Assembly: GCA_017562135.1 (NCBI GenBank)
Contig: QEYB01000921.1
Coordinates: forward strand, 372,001 to 436,000
Source: Dipylidium caninum
Taxonomy: Eukaryota > Platyhelminthes > Cestoda > Cyclophyllidea > Dipylidiidae
DNA: 64,000 nt
Reading direction: 5' to 3'
Positions 62,345 through 64,000 of the stretch are shown piece by piece. Below the pieces are notes generated by a model. That model made no database searches, had not been told where the DNA came from, and saw only the letters and a program-made list of their open reading frames with translations. Position 1 is the stretch's first letter. Each line of letters begins with the position of its first letter. Position numbers and translations under genes: made by a program.

Positions 62345-63654
62345 CTGGGGAGTAATCATGAACAGGAGGAGGAGTTAAATGCCCCACGAAGACTGTAGCT
62401 CGTGATGGGGTTGTTTTTTGAGGATCACACTGCGCAAAGTAGGCGTCCACACTCTTGTAATTGAGTTTCATTCGAGGCCACGTCGTGGCCTCTCGAGCAC
62501 CGCCATCCGCTGTTTTGTCGACCTGCTAACTGCCATTTTCTTCCTCCCGTTCAAGTGTAACCCAAGTTGCATTCTAATTCAATCCCACATGCTCCATCAA
62601 CAACATTGCGACATTTTGTATGATAAACAAGCAGAATAATTTCATCGCTGGCATAAATTTTATTTAAGCGCGAGATGATGACAACTAATGGTCCATTTCT
62701 AAGCCATAGGGGCAAAGTAGTTGTGTTCGTCGTCTGTCATACATTTCAATACTAGTGAAGGATTTGATGACTTGGCATTGAACAAAGTCGTAAATAATTT
62801 TGTCCTTGTGATGAAATTTGAAAATGCGCAGATTTGCGTCCCTCTTGGCCGAAACTAATCGGAGGGGAAATGTGATGCGACATTCGGGAAAACGGCTTCA
62901 CCGTCCATGAAACAGGAGACTTCGAGGACCATCGGGTGAACAGGATCGCCTCACGACGAAGCGTCCAGTCAGTTGCGAGTTTTGCCGAAAAACAGCCCGA
63001 AGACACTAACATTACTGCAGCCCTCGTAAAGGCTTTTTCTTGAGTCCCGAGGGGGTCAAATCAACGCAGCTATGATAAGCGCTTAGGTGAAATTCCATTC
63101 AGAATCGCATAGATACCGGGACGTTAAGGCTTCACGAATGTCTCGAAACACCGAGGAGGAATTTGTGGACGCTAACGTGAGTTTGTGAGGGAGGAGGTAG
63201 TAGATTTTCTGCCCCCATCCCAATTTGGGTGAGCGTCTTTTTGATGGACGCTGTGGAAGAATTTATGCCGCCTCGTAAGAGGAGGAGCAACTTCCTCGAG
63301 AAATACCCACAGTCAAATAAGAATAAAAGGGCGGAAGTAAAAGGAGGCTTTATGTCTGACTTGATGGATAAACATAGGGGCGAAATTCTCAACCAAACAC
63401 CAAAATATTGCAAGTTGTTACCTAATGGCGGCGGGTGAATCGAGGTAGGCCTTTCCCGGTGCGTCGAGACGCGGCCACCGGGCAAAGAGCCACCCAGTCC
63501 GTGGCCCCTTCCTTAATCCCGAAGGGGACTTGTTGTGCAAAAGTGGCCGAGCGGGTAGGCTGATCCTCGGCTTGTCGGAAATACAATGGGCTTATGCAAA
63601 GTTTCATGAAGCCATTGGCAATTTACATGGTTTTACTCGGTTCCGTAAGGTTGC

Positions 63655-64000
63655 AGAATGATGATTCGCTTAATGTCCAAAATGGCTTTATTTTGGAGGT
63701 TTGACCAATTCAAACTATTGTTAATTTGGACGTGGAAACCACCCGAGGTTGTACAGCTTTCGCATGGCCATGGGAATGCTGTGACGAAGTCTGCTTCCGA
63801 GATTGGGCTCCTCATCAGGTTGATGGAGGAGACGCCTCCCTTTGATATGTGGACAATCGTTGAACTGCTGTCTCAGGCGCACCCTTCGGTCGAACCGTCT
63901 TCGGATGCTAATGAGGTGCTGCGGACGAATAATGCCGCTTGCGGCAGGGGGTTGGGCCACCAGTGCACGCGAGACGAGGAGTCAAGAGTGGAGGATCACT
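63655..64000 (+). CDS. open frame running off the right edge, unknown
   Basis: The frame is open from about 63659 (ATG after ttgcag) to the last base, more than 110 codons, including LIRLMEETPPFDMWTIVELL and SQAHPSVEPSSDANEVL, with coding-like third positions. The minus strand is also open from 63960 to 63721 with similar codon quality. Without the sequence to the right, strand and family cannot be decided. Confidence 0.2.

Noticed and set aside
63545..63560. tRNA Ser/Leu A-box-like gtggccgagcgg
   Set aside because: No B box (GGTTCGAATCC-like) follows at the right distance and no cloverleaf can be drawn.
1..64000. Transposons, viral genes, CRISPR arrays, rRNA, spliced-leader exon
   Set aside because: No reverse transcriptase, transposase, integrase or viral motif, no regular spaced repeats, no rRNA-like stretch, and no flatworm spliced-leader sequence recognised on reading both strands.

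Overview
The window is animal nuclear DNA. Its genes are split by GT-AG introns of roughly 80 bp to 9.6 kb and encode metazoan-specific families: bromodomain BRD7/9, ankyrin/SOCS-box, GABP-beta, paxillin and SIX homeobox. There are no bacterial-style operons, no CRISPR array and no recognisable transposon ORF. The proteins are strongly diverged from vertebrate relatives while keeping the core motifs. The first ~14 kb is compact and AT-richer. The rest has long, GC-richer, microsatellite-dotted introns and spacers. This fits a parasitic flatworm, most likely a tapeworm, but the species call is inference.

Layout. Bases 1-1209, minus: 5' part of a BRD7/BRD9-like gene that runs off the left edge. 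Bases 6432-8597, plus: a four-exon ankyrin-repeat and SOCS-box (ASB) gene. Bases 9615-11438, minus: a five-exon GABP-beta-like gene, convergent with ASB. Bases 12864-25473, plus: paxillin, divergent from GABP-beta, with LD motifs at the N-terminus, a ~9 kb intron region, and four LIM domains over six exons. Bases 27528-38253, plus: a two-exon SIX1/2-type homeobox gene with a 9.6 kb intron. For all of these except paxillin, splice phases close exactly and give uninterrupted frames. In paxillin only the link across the large intron is unresolved.

From ~38.4 to ~58.8 kb I find no recognisable gene, only isolated exon-like segments, simple repeats and one diverged short duplication. From 58.8 kb to the right edge there are better exon-like signals: a possible two-exon small protein, a segment at 62.2-62.3 kb that looks coding on both strands (minus reading resembles the start of a TRIM-type filamin domain), and an open frame running off the right edge. 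No gene is securely identified there.

The genes do not form a pathway. They are unrelated neighbours covering chromatin (BRD7/9), ubiquitin ligase adaptor (ASB), transcription (GABP-beta, SIX) and focal adhesion (paxillin). I did not find an undescribed multi-gene system. The most interesting points are divergences of known proteins, hidden small exons and the gene-poor flanks of the SIX gene.
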